From Bifidobacteriaceae bacterium (lineage in GTDB: Bacteria; Actinomycetota; Actinomycetes; Actinomycetales; Bifidobacteriaceae): 64,000 nt of DNA. The DNA lies in contig JALCQC010000007.1 of the NCBI GenBank assembly GCA_022650895.1, positions 42,513 through 106,512 on the forward strand. Direction: 5' to 3'. Both the position numbers and the translations under genes were made by a program. The notes below the pieces were generated by a model. It was not told the DNA's origin. It saw nothing but the letters and a program-made list of their open reading frames with translations, and did not search any database. Of the stretch, positions 56,851-64,000 are shown in pieces. The number at the start of each line of letters is the position of its first letter. Position 1 is the stretch's first letter.

Positions 56851-59633
56851 GCGCGAGGCTTCTCCTGCATCTCGAAGGTCTCGATGATGTCGCCTTCCTG
56901 GATGTCGTTGAAGGAACCGAGGTTAATGCCGGCTTCGAAGCCTTCCTTAACCTCATTGACATCATCCTTGAAACGACGCAGGGAGGAGATCTCGAGATCG
57001 TTGACGGTGACAACGCCATCGCGCATGATGCGGGCCTTGGTGCCGCGCTTGACGACGCCATCCTGAACCATGACACCGGCGATGTTTCCGAACTTGGAGG
57101 AACGGAAGATCTCGCGAATCTCAGAGTGGGAGGTGGTGACCTCTTCGTACTCCGGCTTGAGCATGCCCTTGAGGGATGCCTCGATGTCCTCGATCGCCTT
57201 GTAGATGACCGAGTAGTACTTGATCTCCACACCCTCTTGATCGGCAAGATCGGCAACCTGACGGTTCGGGCGCACATTGAAGCCAATGATGACTGCCTTG
57301 TCGACCGTCGCCAAATTGACATCGTTCTGCGTGATAGCACCGACTCCACGGTGAATGACCTGGATGCCAACCTCGTCGGAGACCTCGATCTTCATCAGGG
57401 AATCCTCGAGCGCTTCCACAGAACCTGAGGAATCGCCCTTGATGACGATGTTGAGCATGTCGACTTCGGACTTCGCGAACTGCTCCTTGAGGCTTTCGAG
57501 CGAAACGACCTTACGGCGCTTTGCCAGCATGGCGGCACGCTCCGTGGCCTCACGCTTCTCGGCGATCTGGCGGGCGGAACGGTCGTCAGGTGCCACCAAG
57601 AAGAGATCGCCTGCCGTCGGAACCGAAGTGAGACCCAGAACGGCGACAGGAGTCGACGGCGTGGCCTCCTTCATCTGGTTGCCGTTCTCGTCGAGCATTG
57701 CACGCACATGACCATAGGCCGTACCGGCAACGATGGCGTCACCGACGTGAAGCGTTCCCTGCTGCACCAATACTGTCGCAACGGCACCGCGGCCCTTGTC
57801 GAGGCGCGCCTCAATGGTCGCACCACGCGCATCCATGTCCGGATTCGCGCGCAGATCGAGTGTTGCGTCAGCAGTGAGAAGAACCGCTTCAAGCAACTTG
57901 TCGATGTTCGTGCCCAGCTTTGCGGAGATGTCGACGAACATGGTGTCGCCGCCGTACTCCTCGGGAACCAGACCGAACTCGGTGAGCTGGCCGCGGACCT
58001 TTTCAGGATTCGCGCCGGGCACATCGATCTTGTTGACAGCCACCACGATCGGGACACCTGCCGCCTGAGAATGGTTGATGGCCTCAACGGTCTGAGGCAT
58101 CACACCATCATCGGCCGCAACCACGAGGATCGAGACATCCGTCAGTTCTGCACCGCGGGCACGCATGGCCGTGAAGGCCTCGTGGCCTGGGGTGTCGAGG
58201 AAGGTGATCTTGCGCTTGTCGCCATTGAGGTCAGTGGTGACCTGATAGGCGCCGATGCGCTGGGTGATGCCGCCGGCCTCACGCGCAATGACATTCGTCT
58301 TTCGGATGGTGTCAAGCAAGCGAGTCTTACCGTGATCGACATGGCCCATGACGGTGACAACCGGCGGACGAGGCTTGAGGTCCTTCTCGTCGATGTCTGC
58401 GCTCTCACGCTCAAGGTTGATGTCGAACTGCTCCAGCAGAGCCTTGTCCTCTTCCTCTGCGGAGACGATCTGGATGTTCCACCCGATCTCTTCTCCAAGG
58501 ATTTGGAACGTGGAGGCGTCCAGCGACTGCGTTGCCGTTGCCATCTCTCCCAAGTGGAAGAGAACGGTCACCAACGATGCCGCATTGACATTGATCTTAT
58601 CGGCAAGATCCGCCAACGTCGATCCCTGACGCAGCCTGACCGTCTTACCGTTTCCTGAAGGAATACGAACGCCACCGATGACCGGTGCCTTCATCTCCTG
58701 GAATTCTTGACGCTTCGCCCTGCGTGACTTACGCGACTTCGAGGACTTTCCGCCCTGACGGCCGAAAGCACCTGCAGCTCCGCCACGGCCACGGCCGCGG
58801 CTGCTGTTGCCGCTTGCGGGAGCGGTGTTACCTGATGCGGGAGCGTTGCTGTTGAAACGTCCCGGACGTGAACCGGTACCTGATCCGCCGCCTTGGTGGC
58901 CCCACTGGCCTGGACGAGCTCCACGGCTGGGAACGTTTCCGCGACCGTTGCCACGACCCGGGCGTCCGCGGTGGTTCTGAACCGTTGGACGTGCCATGGG
59001 ATGAGGACGAGGAATATCGCCCGGAGTGGGCGTGTGCATTCCCTGCTTCGAAGCATAGGGGTTATTGCCCGGACGAGGCCCGGACTGATGACCATGAGCG
59101 GGCTTTGGCGCACCGGTCGGCAGACCACCGGTCTGTCCCGGACGCGGAGAGTTCGGACGCCCGCCGCGCTGGTTGCGAGGCCCTGGACGCTGACCAGACT
59201 GACCCTGGCCCTGCTGTCCTTGGCGATGATTGTTATTCCCACCGTTTCCGGATCCCTGCCCTGGACGCGGGTGTGCCGCACCTGGGGTTGCGGACGTACG
59301 TGCGCGACGCTCCGGCGATGCCGGTGTGGCGTGAGATTCCTGAGCGGTATGCCTAGAAGCCGGACGTGAAGTCTCGGTCTTGGCAGAAGTATGTGGTGTC
59401 GGCGTGGCCTTCCTGGCGGAGGGCTTTGCATGCGGTGCCGAAGGCTTTGCCACCTTGGAATCCTTGGCGGCATCGGCGGGGGTGAAAGCTGCAGAGAGCT
59501 TTCGTACAACAGGTGCTTCCACTGTTGAAGACGCGGACTTGACGAATTCGCCCATGTCTTTCAATTTGTCGAGAACGGTTTTGCTATCGACGCCAAATCG
59601 TTTCGCCAACTCATAAACGCGTGCTTTAGGCAC
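56847..59633 (-). CDS. infB: Translation initiation factor IF-2
   Basis: GTPase that places fMet-tRNA on the ribosome. The 928-residue protein has an N-terminal IF2-N helix domain ([20 protein letters not shown]), a flexible linker of about 270 residues rich in Gly, Arg, Gln, Asn and Pro, and a second IF2-N module near 330-400. The G domain follows ([17 protein letters not shown] near 425, [28 protein letters not shown]), then domains II-IV. The start chosen is the GTG of [11 protein letters not shown], because GGAG lies six bases upstream and it matches the family N-terminus; the ATG four codons earlier has no ribosome site and abuts a hairpin. Confidence 0.96.
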   Translation of the reverse strand: MPKARVYELAKRFGVDSKTVLDKLKDMGEFVKSASSTVEAPVVRKLSAAFTPADAAKDSKVAKPSAPHAKPSARKATPTPHTSAKTETSRPASRHTAQESHATPASPERRARTSATPGAAHPRPGQGSGNGGNNNHRQGQQGQGQSGQRPGPRNQRGGRPNSPRPGQTGGLPTGAPKPAHGHQSGPRPGNNPYASKQGMHTPTPGDIPRPHPMARPTVQNHRGRPGRGNGRGNVPSRGARPGQWGHQGGGSGTGSRPGRFNSNAPASGNTAPASGNSSRGRGRGGAAGAFGRQGGKSSKSRKSRRAKRQEFQEMKAPVIGGVRIPSGNGKTVRLRQGSTLADLADKINVNAASLVTVLFHLGEMATATQSLDASTFQILGEEIGWNIQIVSAEEEDKALLEQFDINLERESADIDEKDLKPRPPVVTVMGHVDHGKTRLLDTIRKTNVIAREAGGITQRIGAYQVTTDLNGDKRKITFLDTPGHEAFTAMRARGAELTDVSILVVAADDGVMPQTVEAINHSQAAGVPIVVAVNKIDVPGANPEKVRGQLTEFGLVPEEYGGDTMFVDISAKLGTNIDKLLEAVLLTADATLDLRANPDMDARGATIEARLDKGRGAVATVLVQQGTLHVGDAIVAGTAYGHVRAMLDENGNQMKEATPSTPVAVLGLTSVPTAGDLFLVAPDDRSARQIAEKREATERAAMLAKRRKVVSLESLKEQFAKSEVDMLNIVIKGDSSGSVEALEDSLMKIEVSDEVGIQVIHRGVGAITQNDVNLATVDKAVIIGFNVRPNRQVADLADQEGVEIKYYSVIYKAIEDIEASLKGMLKPEYEEVTTSHSEIREIFRSSKFGNIAGVMVQDGVVKRGTKARIMRDGVVTVNDLEISSLRRFKDDVNEVKEGFEAGINLGSFNDIQEGDIIETFEMQEKPRA

Positions 59634-59649
59634 TAATTTCTCCATTCCG

Positions 59650-59673
59650 GACCACGCGCAAGTTGGCGTGGTC
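59650..59673 (-). repeat. Stem-loop just upstream of infB
   Basis: GACCACGC and GCGTGGTC form a perfect 8-bp stem with an 8-base loop, ending 16 bases before the infB GTG and just before its ribosome site. There is no T-run. It may influence infB translation or mark a processing site. The rest of the 228-base nusA-infB gap shows no gene and no clear promoter. Confidence 0.5.
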
Positions 59674-59861
59674 TCATTAATAACCGAAGCTGAACATATT
59701 CAGTCTCATCGTGCGACCATGGTCTATAAACCTCGTCTCATGTTTGAGGACGACACGCCCGAAGGCATGCGTGCATATTCCAACGTCAAAGCATACTACC
59801 TGACGTGCTCAAATACAGTGGATTGTGTCGTAGGGGAAAATACCTACAGACGCACTCCCCT

Positions 59862-61001
59862 CTACTTTACAGAATCAGAAGCAGCTGTGTCCTGTTCCTT
59901 CTGCATCTTCTGCTCAGACTCTTCAGCCCCTTCATTCGTTTCCGATGCCTGCTGAGAAGAGGATGCCTCGGCGGCCGCCTTCTTCTTGGCCTCCTCAGCA
60001 ACTCGAGCCTCCTCGGACTCCACACCGATTTTCCAGCCGGTGAGCTTTGCGGCAAGGCGTGCATTCTGCCCTTCCTTACCGATGGCCAAGCTGAGCTGGT
60101 CATCATGGATGAAGGCGAAAGCCGTCTTGTTCTTCTCACTCACCACCTGCACCTGTGTGGTGTGCGCAGGCGAAAGAGCCGCGGCGATGAACTCCGCAGG
60201 ATCCGCCGAGTAATCGACGATATCAATTTTTTCGTCACCCAAGTTCTCCATGACGGCTCGGACGCGGGAACCCGCGGGCCCGATGAGAGACCCCTTCGGA
60301 TTCACTCCCTGCGCATTCGCCTTCACTGCGATCTTCGTGCGCGCACCTGCCTCACGGGCGATTGCCATGATGGAAACCGCGCCGGACACCAGTTCAGGAA
60401 CCTCGCGTTCGAAAAGCAGACGGACAAGATCAGGGTGAGAGCGCGACACAATGATCTCCGGCCCCTTCAGACCGCGTGCCACAGAAACCACATAGACGCG
60501 CAGACGCTCGCCATGAGTGTATTTCTCGGTAGGAACCTGCTCACGCTTCGGCAGGAGCGCCTCAACCTCGCCCACCTGAATGTGGACGTTGTTGGGGTCG
60601 CGAAGATTCTGCTGAATCACGCCGGTGATGAGCTTGCCCTTTTGCCCTGCGAAGGCACCGAAGATCTTGTTGTCGGCGGCGGTGCGGAAAAGCTGAGTGA
60701 TGACTTGGCGTGCCGTTGCTGCTGCAAGACGGCCAAAGTCCTTTGGTGTGTCATCGAATTCATCGCCGAGAAGCGGGCGAGGATAGGGATTGTCCTCCGT
60801 CGGCTCCTGCGGAATTTCCTTGCGCGCCCACACCGTAAAGGTGCCGGCACGAGGATCAAGTTCAACGCGTGCGTGCTTTTCCGCATGAGGATTTTTCAGA
60901 TACGCCAGCCTCAGCGCTTCTTCAAGTGCCGCATCGAGGGTCTCGGCATCAATTCCCTGTTCGGCTGCAAGCTGTCGGATACTCGTCAGGTCCAGTTCCA
61001 T
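59862..61001 (-). CDS. nusA: Transcription termination/antitermination factor NusA
   Basis: Binds RNA polymerase and modulates pausing. The 379-residue protein has an N-terminal polymerase-binding domain, an S1 domain and KH domains (KANAQGVNPKGSLIGPAGSR, FIHDDQLSLAIGKEGQNARL). It lacks the C-terminal acidic repeats of E. coli NusA, as in other actinobacteria, and ends in a tail of Ala, Ser, Glu and Gln. The start chosen is the ATG of MELDLTSIRQLA with GGAGG seven bases upstream; the ATG five codons earlier lies across that site. No rimP precedes it. Confidence 0.95.
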   Translation of the reverse strand: MELDLTSIRQLAAEQGIDAETLDAALEEALRLAYLKNPHAEKHARVELDPRAGTFTVWARKEIPQEPTEDNPYPRPLLGDEFDDTPKDFGRLAAATARQVITQLFRTAADNKIFGAFAGQKGKLITGVIQQNLRDPNNVHIQVGEVEALLPKREQVPTEKYTHGERLRVYVVSVARGLKGPEIIVSRSHPDLVRLLFEREVPELVSGAVSIMAIAREAGARTKIAVKANAQGVNPKGSLIGPAGSRVRAVMENLGDEKIDIVDYSADPAEFIAAALSPAHTTQVQVVSEKNKTAFAFIHDDQLSLAIGKEGQNARLAAKLTGWKIGVESEEARVAEEAKKKAAAEASSSQQASETNEGAEESEQKMQKEQDTAASDSVK

Positions 61002-61148
61002 GCCATGACCTCCCATATGAAGTTATCGCGCTCCGGGCCCACTGCCCACAGCGTCAGTCTTCGACGGCTATTAGTCTACGTATTCATGCAGACACCTTTC
61101 ACCTCCCGCTGTTCGCGGCATGCCCTTTTCCATGAATCAAGGGCGAAG

Positions 61149-62051
61149 GTGTCGCCTGCAGGCGCGACAATCCGTCACTATGGGAGGAATTTCCTCGCAA
61201 CAGCAGCCGCCTGCATCACAGTTATGTCTCTCGGCGGATGCTCGACGCTGCCCTCGGTTGAACACACCACGGCCACTCACAACTCCGACGTCTGCACGAC
61301 CACACTGGTCGCTGCGCAAAAGGCGCAGGACGGCGTCTCTCCCGTGTTCGGTGTCATCGGGCGAACATTCTCCGCCATCGACGCTTCGGAAAAATGGCTC
61401 TCCGTTGCCGCCAACTGTTCACAGCGTTTCTCGGAAGGAGCCATCAAAGCTGCTGCCGCCTACCAAGAGGCCCGCGAACTGGCTTCGGAAACCGGCCTCT
61501 CAGACATTCTGCCCACTTTTGGAACTACGGACCTCACCGAAACTGCGGTGCCGAATGTGGCGGTGCGCGCAATCGCTCTCTCCCAGGACAAAGCCGCCTA
61601 TTCGCTGGAGGTGATCGCCGCCCGTCAGAATCCCACCAACGCTACCGATAAATCGCTCAGCCTGACCCACCGAGACATCGCCGAGTCTGCGGCACAACTC
61701 GCTAGGAACTGCACAGCCAGCGGAACCTCCGCGAACTCGGACGATCAGTGCTCTTCGCAGGATCCGCGCAAGAAGGTGTACTCGGTCAAGAATCTTCTCA
61801 AGAACCCCTCCGACTATCTCGATGAGGCCACGGGACTGCAGACGTCCCTCACCGCGGCCATCGAAATGAATTGTGCCCTTGAGGAGTTTTCTGCCGTACA
61901 GGACGCCGACATCAGCGATCTCACCACAAAGGACCGCCTCACGACCGCGGAGTTCATCGCCCGCGATGTGGCGAGCGCCTATGAGCAGGGATATCCGGTC
62001 ACTCCACTCCCCTTGGCCGCAGAAACGGAAGACGGAACAGCACAAGACTGA
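61149..62051 (+). CDS. Lipoprotein of unknown function
   Basis: A 300-residue putative lipoprotein. The signal peptide has a short basic part (RHYGR), a hydrophobic core (NFLATAAACITVM) and the lipobox SLGGC with lipidated Cys31. The mature part is mostly helical and Ala/Ser/Thr-rich, with two regions around TTTLVAAQKAQDGVSPVFGV and LQTSLTAAIEMNCALEEF and several scattered Cys residues. I do not recognise the family. The start chosen is a GTG with AAGG six bases upstream; an in-frame ATG at 61086 would give an implausibly long signal region. It lies between nusA and proS on the opposite strand, a position that suggests a stable lineage gene. Confidence 0.7.
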   Translation: MSPAGATIRHYGRNFLATAAACITVMSLGGCSTLPSVEHTTATHNSDVCTTTLVAAQKAQDGVSPVFGVIGRTFSAIDASEKWLSVAANCSQRFSEGAIKAAAAYQEARELASETGLSDILPTFGTTDLTETAVPNVAVRAIALSQDKAAYSLEVIAARQNPTNATDKSLSLTHRDIAESAAQLARNCTASGTSANSDDQCSSQDPRKKVYSVKNLLKNPSDYLDEATGLQTSLTAAIEMNCALEEFSAVQDADISDLTTKDRLTTAEFIARDVASAYEQGYPVTPLPLAAETEDGTAQD

Positions 62052-62153
62052 ACAGACCGAATGGACTAAACGAACAGGCCTTCTGAACAGACCGAATTTC
62101 CGCAAGATCTCAATTCGCCATTCAATATTGCAATCTCGCCGTCAACTACGAAA

Positions 62154-62187
62154 AGGCGAGATCCCACGATTTCGCGGAATCTCGCCT
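62154..62187. terminator. Terminator between the lipoprotein gene and proS
   Basis: AGGCGAGAT and ATCTCGCCT form a 9-bp stem around 16 bases. On the minus strand it is followed by TTTTCG, about 50 bases past the proS stop, so it fits best as the proS terminator. It may also serve the converging lipoprotein gene. Confidence 0.75.
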
Positions 62188-62240
62188 CTAATTGCATCTA
62201 TACCTCTACCGCTTACCTAACTTCTGTACCACGGCAGCCC

Positions 62241-64000
62241 TCAGCGCAGACGGTTGAGAACCTCTTCGATAGCCAGATCGGCGGCAACCTTGGAGTCCGC
62301 GGAACCATCGCGACGACGGATCTCGATCGTGCCATCGTTGACAAAGTCGCGGCCGATGACGGCAATGAGCGGAACTCCCAGAAGCTCGGCGTCCTTGAAC
62401 TTCACTCCGGGGGAAACCTTCGGACGATCGTCGAAGAGAACCTCGACGCCTTCAGATTCAAGCTGCGAGACGAATTCCTCTGCCTTCTCCCACGCGGACT
62501 TGTCCTTGCCGGTCACAAGAACGTGCACCTGCGCCGGAGCAATCTCCTCAGGCCATGCCAGACCACGCTCGTCGTGATGCGATTCTGCGATGCATGCCAG
62601 CACACGGGAGACGCCGATGCCATAGGAACCCATCCACACCGGGACAGCCTTTCCGTTCTGGTTGAGGACCTTGAGATCAAGGGACTTCGAATACTTCAAA
62701 CCAAGTTGGAACACTTGCCCGATCTCTACACCACGTTCGAAGCTGAGCGGACCGGAACCGTCGGGGCTCATGTCGCCACGGCGGATCTGCGCCGCCTCAA
62801 TGACACCATCCGCCTCGAAATCGCGGCCGTAGACGAGGTTGAAGAAGTGGACGCCCTGCTTATCGGCTCCCGTGATCCACGAGGAACCCTTGGCGACGTG
62901 CGCGTCCATGAGATAGCGAACCGGTGACTCAATGCCCTTCTTCTCGGCCTGCGGACCAAGGACCATGGGTCCGATGTAGCCCTTCACCAGCTCGGGGTGC
63001 TTGGCGAGGTCCTCCGGAGTTGCCTCCTCGACCTCGGCCGGAGAAAGCCCCGCCTCAAGACGCTTCATGTCGACCTGGCGATCTCCCGGCAGACCAATGG
63101 CGACGATCTCACGGCGACCATCCGGATACTGGGCGGCGGCGATAAAGTTCTTCAAAGTGTTTGAAGCCTGCCATTCACTGCCGTCGGCACGTGGATGCTG
63201 CTTATTCGCCTGATCCACCAAGGAGTCAATGGTCGGCGAGTCAGGCGTTGGAAGAGCCTCTGCGGCAGGCGTGGAGGAGAAATCCTCGTCCGGAACCGGC
63301 GGCGTGGTAAGAGCCTCGACGTTCCAAGCAGCTCCAGAGGGAGCCTGTGCAAAGGTGTCCTCGCCGATCGGCAGAGGAGCTAGGAACTCCTCGGATTCCG
63401 AGCCTCCCATGGGTCCAGAGAAAGCGTGAACGATCACGTAGTCGACGCCGAGACGATGATAGATGCGCTCATAGGCGTCACGCTGGTCCTTGTAGGCCTT
63501 CTTAAGACCATCCTCATCTACGGTGAAGGAATAGGCGTCCTTCATGATGAACTCACGGCCACGGATGAGGCCTGCGCGCGGACGGGCCTCGTCGCGGTAC
63601 TTGGTCTGGATCTGATACAGCAATGCCGGCAGATCCTTATAGGACGAATACATGTCCTTGACCAGCAGAGTGAACATCTCCTCGTGGGTCGGCGCAAGGA
63701 GGTAGTCGGCGTCATGGCGATCCTTGAACTTGAACATGTTGTCGCCGTATTCTTCCCAGCGACCCGTCGCCTCATAGGGATCACGAGGTAGCAGCGCGGG
63801 GAAATGCACCTCTTGCGCACCGGTCTTCTCGATCTCTTCGCGCACCACTGCCTCAACCTTGTTGAGGACCCTCAGACCGAGGGGCAGCCATGTGAAGACG
63901 CCGGGTGCAGCCTTACGAATATAACCGGCTCGAATGAGCAGTTTTGCCGAGTCCACATCCTCTCCGGCAGGGTCGTCGCGCAGAGTGCGAAGGAAGAGAG
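62241..64000 (-). CDS. proS: Prolyl-tRNA synthetase, bacterial type, N-terminus outside window
   Basis: Charges tRNA-Pro. About 586 codons are present. The reading frame stays open through the right edge (upstream residues [20 protein letters not shown], the family's N-terminal motif), so the gene starts just outside and only a few residues are missing. Class II motifs are visible (motif 2 around [18 protein letters not shown], motif 3 [12 protein letters not shown]). Between motifs 2 and 3 lies the YbaK-like editing domain ([32 protein letters not shown]), which marks the bacterial ProRS type that clears Ala-tRNA-Pro. A GTG at 63956 is not the real start. Confidence 0.95.
   Translation of the reverse strand, partial: LFLRTLRDDPAGEDVDSAKLLIRAGYIRKAAPGVFTWLPLGLRVLNKVEAVVREEIEKTGAQEVHFPALLPRDPYEATGRWEEYGDNMFKFKDRHDADYLLAPTHEEMFTLLVKDMYSSYKDLPALLYQIQTKYRDEARPRAGLIRGREFIMKDAYSFTVDEDGLKKAYKDQRDAYERIYHRLGVDYVIVHAFSGPMGGSESEEFLAPLPIGEDTFAQAPSGAAWNVEALTTPPVPDEDFSSTPAAEALPTPDSPTIDSLVDQANKQHPRADGSEWQASNTLKNFIAAAQYPDGRREIVAIGLPGDRQVDMKRLEAGLSPAEVEEATPEDLAKHPELVKGYIGPMVLGPQAEKKGIESPVRYLMDAHVAKGSSWITGADKQGVHFFNLVYGRDFEADGVIEAAQIRRGDMSPDGSGPLSFERGVEIGQVFQLGLKYSKSLDLKVLNQNGKAVPVWMGSYGIGVSRVLACIAESHHDERGLAWPEEIAPAQVHVLVTGKDKSAWEKAEEFVSQLESEGVEVLFDDRPKVSPGVKFKDAELLGVPLIAVIGRDFVNDGTIEIRRRDGSADSKVAADLAIEEVLNRLR

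Noticed and set aside
59805..61148. N-terminal extension of the lipoprotein frame across nusA
   Set aside because: The frame is open by chance opposite nusA. The signal peptide and ribosome site place the real start at 61149 (or 61086).

Overview
The window is a 64-kb stretch of an actinobacterial chromosome, most likely from the family Bifidobacteriaceae. Three things point there: moderately high G+C, the gene content, and a kinase / giant Fn3 protein / AAA / DUF58 / transglutaminase-like / PP2C cluster that matches the 'PFNA' cluster described in bifidobacteria. The genus cannot be fixed from sequence reading alone. Most housekeeping genes lie on the minus strand, so the blocks below are listed from right to left, in transcription order. 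There are 39 protein genes, two of them cut by the window edges. I saw no tRNA, rRNA, CRISPR array, insertion sequence or prophage.

Right end (64000 to 54025): proS (5' end outside the window), a plus-strand lipoprotein of unknown function, then nusA, infB, rbfA, truB and ribF. infB/rbfA/truB overlap by ATGA junctions. rimP and ylxR, common members of this block elsewhere, are absent. Next come rpoB and rpoC (53770 to 46025) behind a recognisable promoter and a structured leader, ending at a perfect bidirectional terminator shared with a plus-strand ABC exporter (ATPase plus FtsX-type permease).

Accessory middle (45753 to 26088): between rpoC and rpsL, which are close neighbours in many actinobacteria, sits about 20 kb of surface, signalling and transport genes. 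These are the ABC exporter, a luciferase-like oxidoreductase, an FHA protein, a two-copy LRV-type protein, and the tightly coupled plus-strand PFNA-type operon. That operon encodes a membrane Ser/Thr kinase, a 1925-residue cell-surface Ig/Fn3 protein, a MoxR AAA ATPase, a DUF58 protein, a polytopic transglutaminase-like protein and a PP2C phosphatase. Kinase, phosphatase and FHA protein supply the writer, eraser and reader of a phospho-signalling circuit. The giant protein, MoxR, DUF58 and transglutaminase-like proteins look like its effectors at the cell surface. The transglutaminase-like domain has lost its Cys-His-Asp triad.

Left half (25599 to 1): the str operon rpsL-rpsG-fusA-tuf, then efp-nusB-carA-carB, then a pyrF-family gene and gmk. 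In many actinobacteria gmk is followed by rpoZ. Here ilvD, a nitronate-monooxygenase-like gene and a GH3 glycosidase intervene before rpoZ-metK-priA-HAD-fmt-rsmB. The most notable single gene is the pyrF-family ORF at its ancestral place after carB. It is intact as a reading frame, but the catalytic lysines and aspartates and the phosphate-binding arginine of OMP decarboxylase are replaced, so it reads as a pseudoenzyme with an unknown job.
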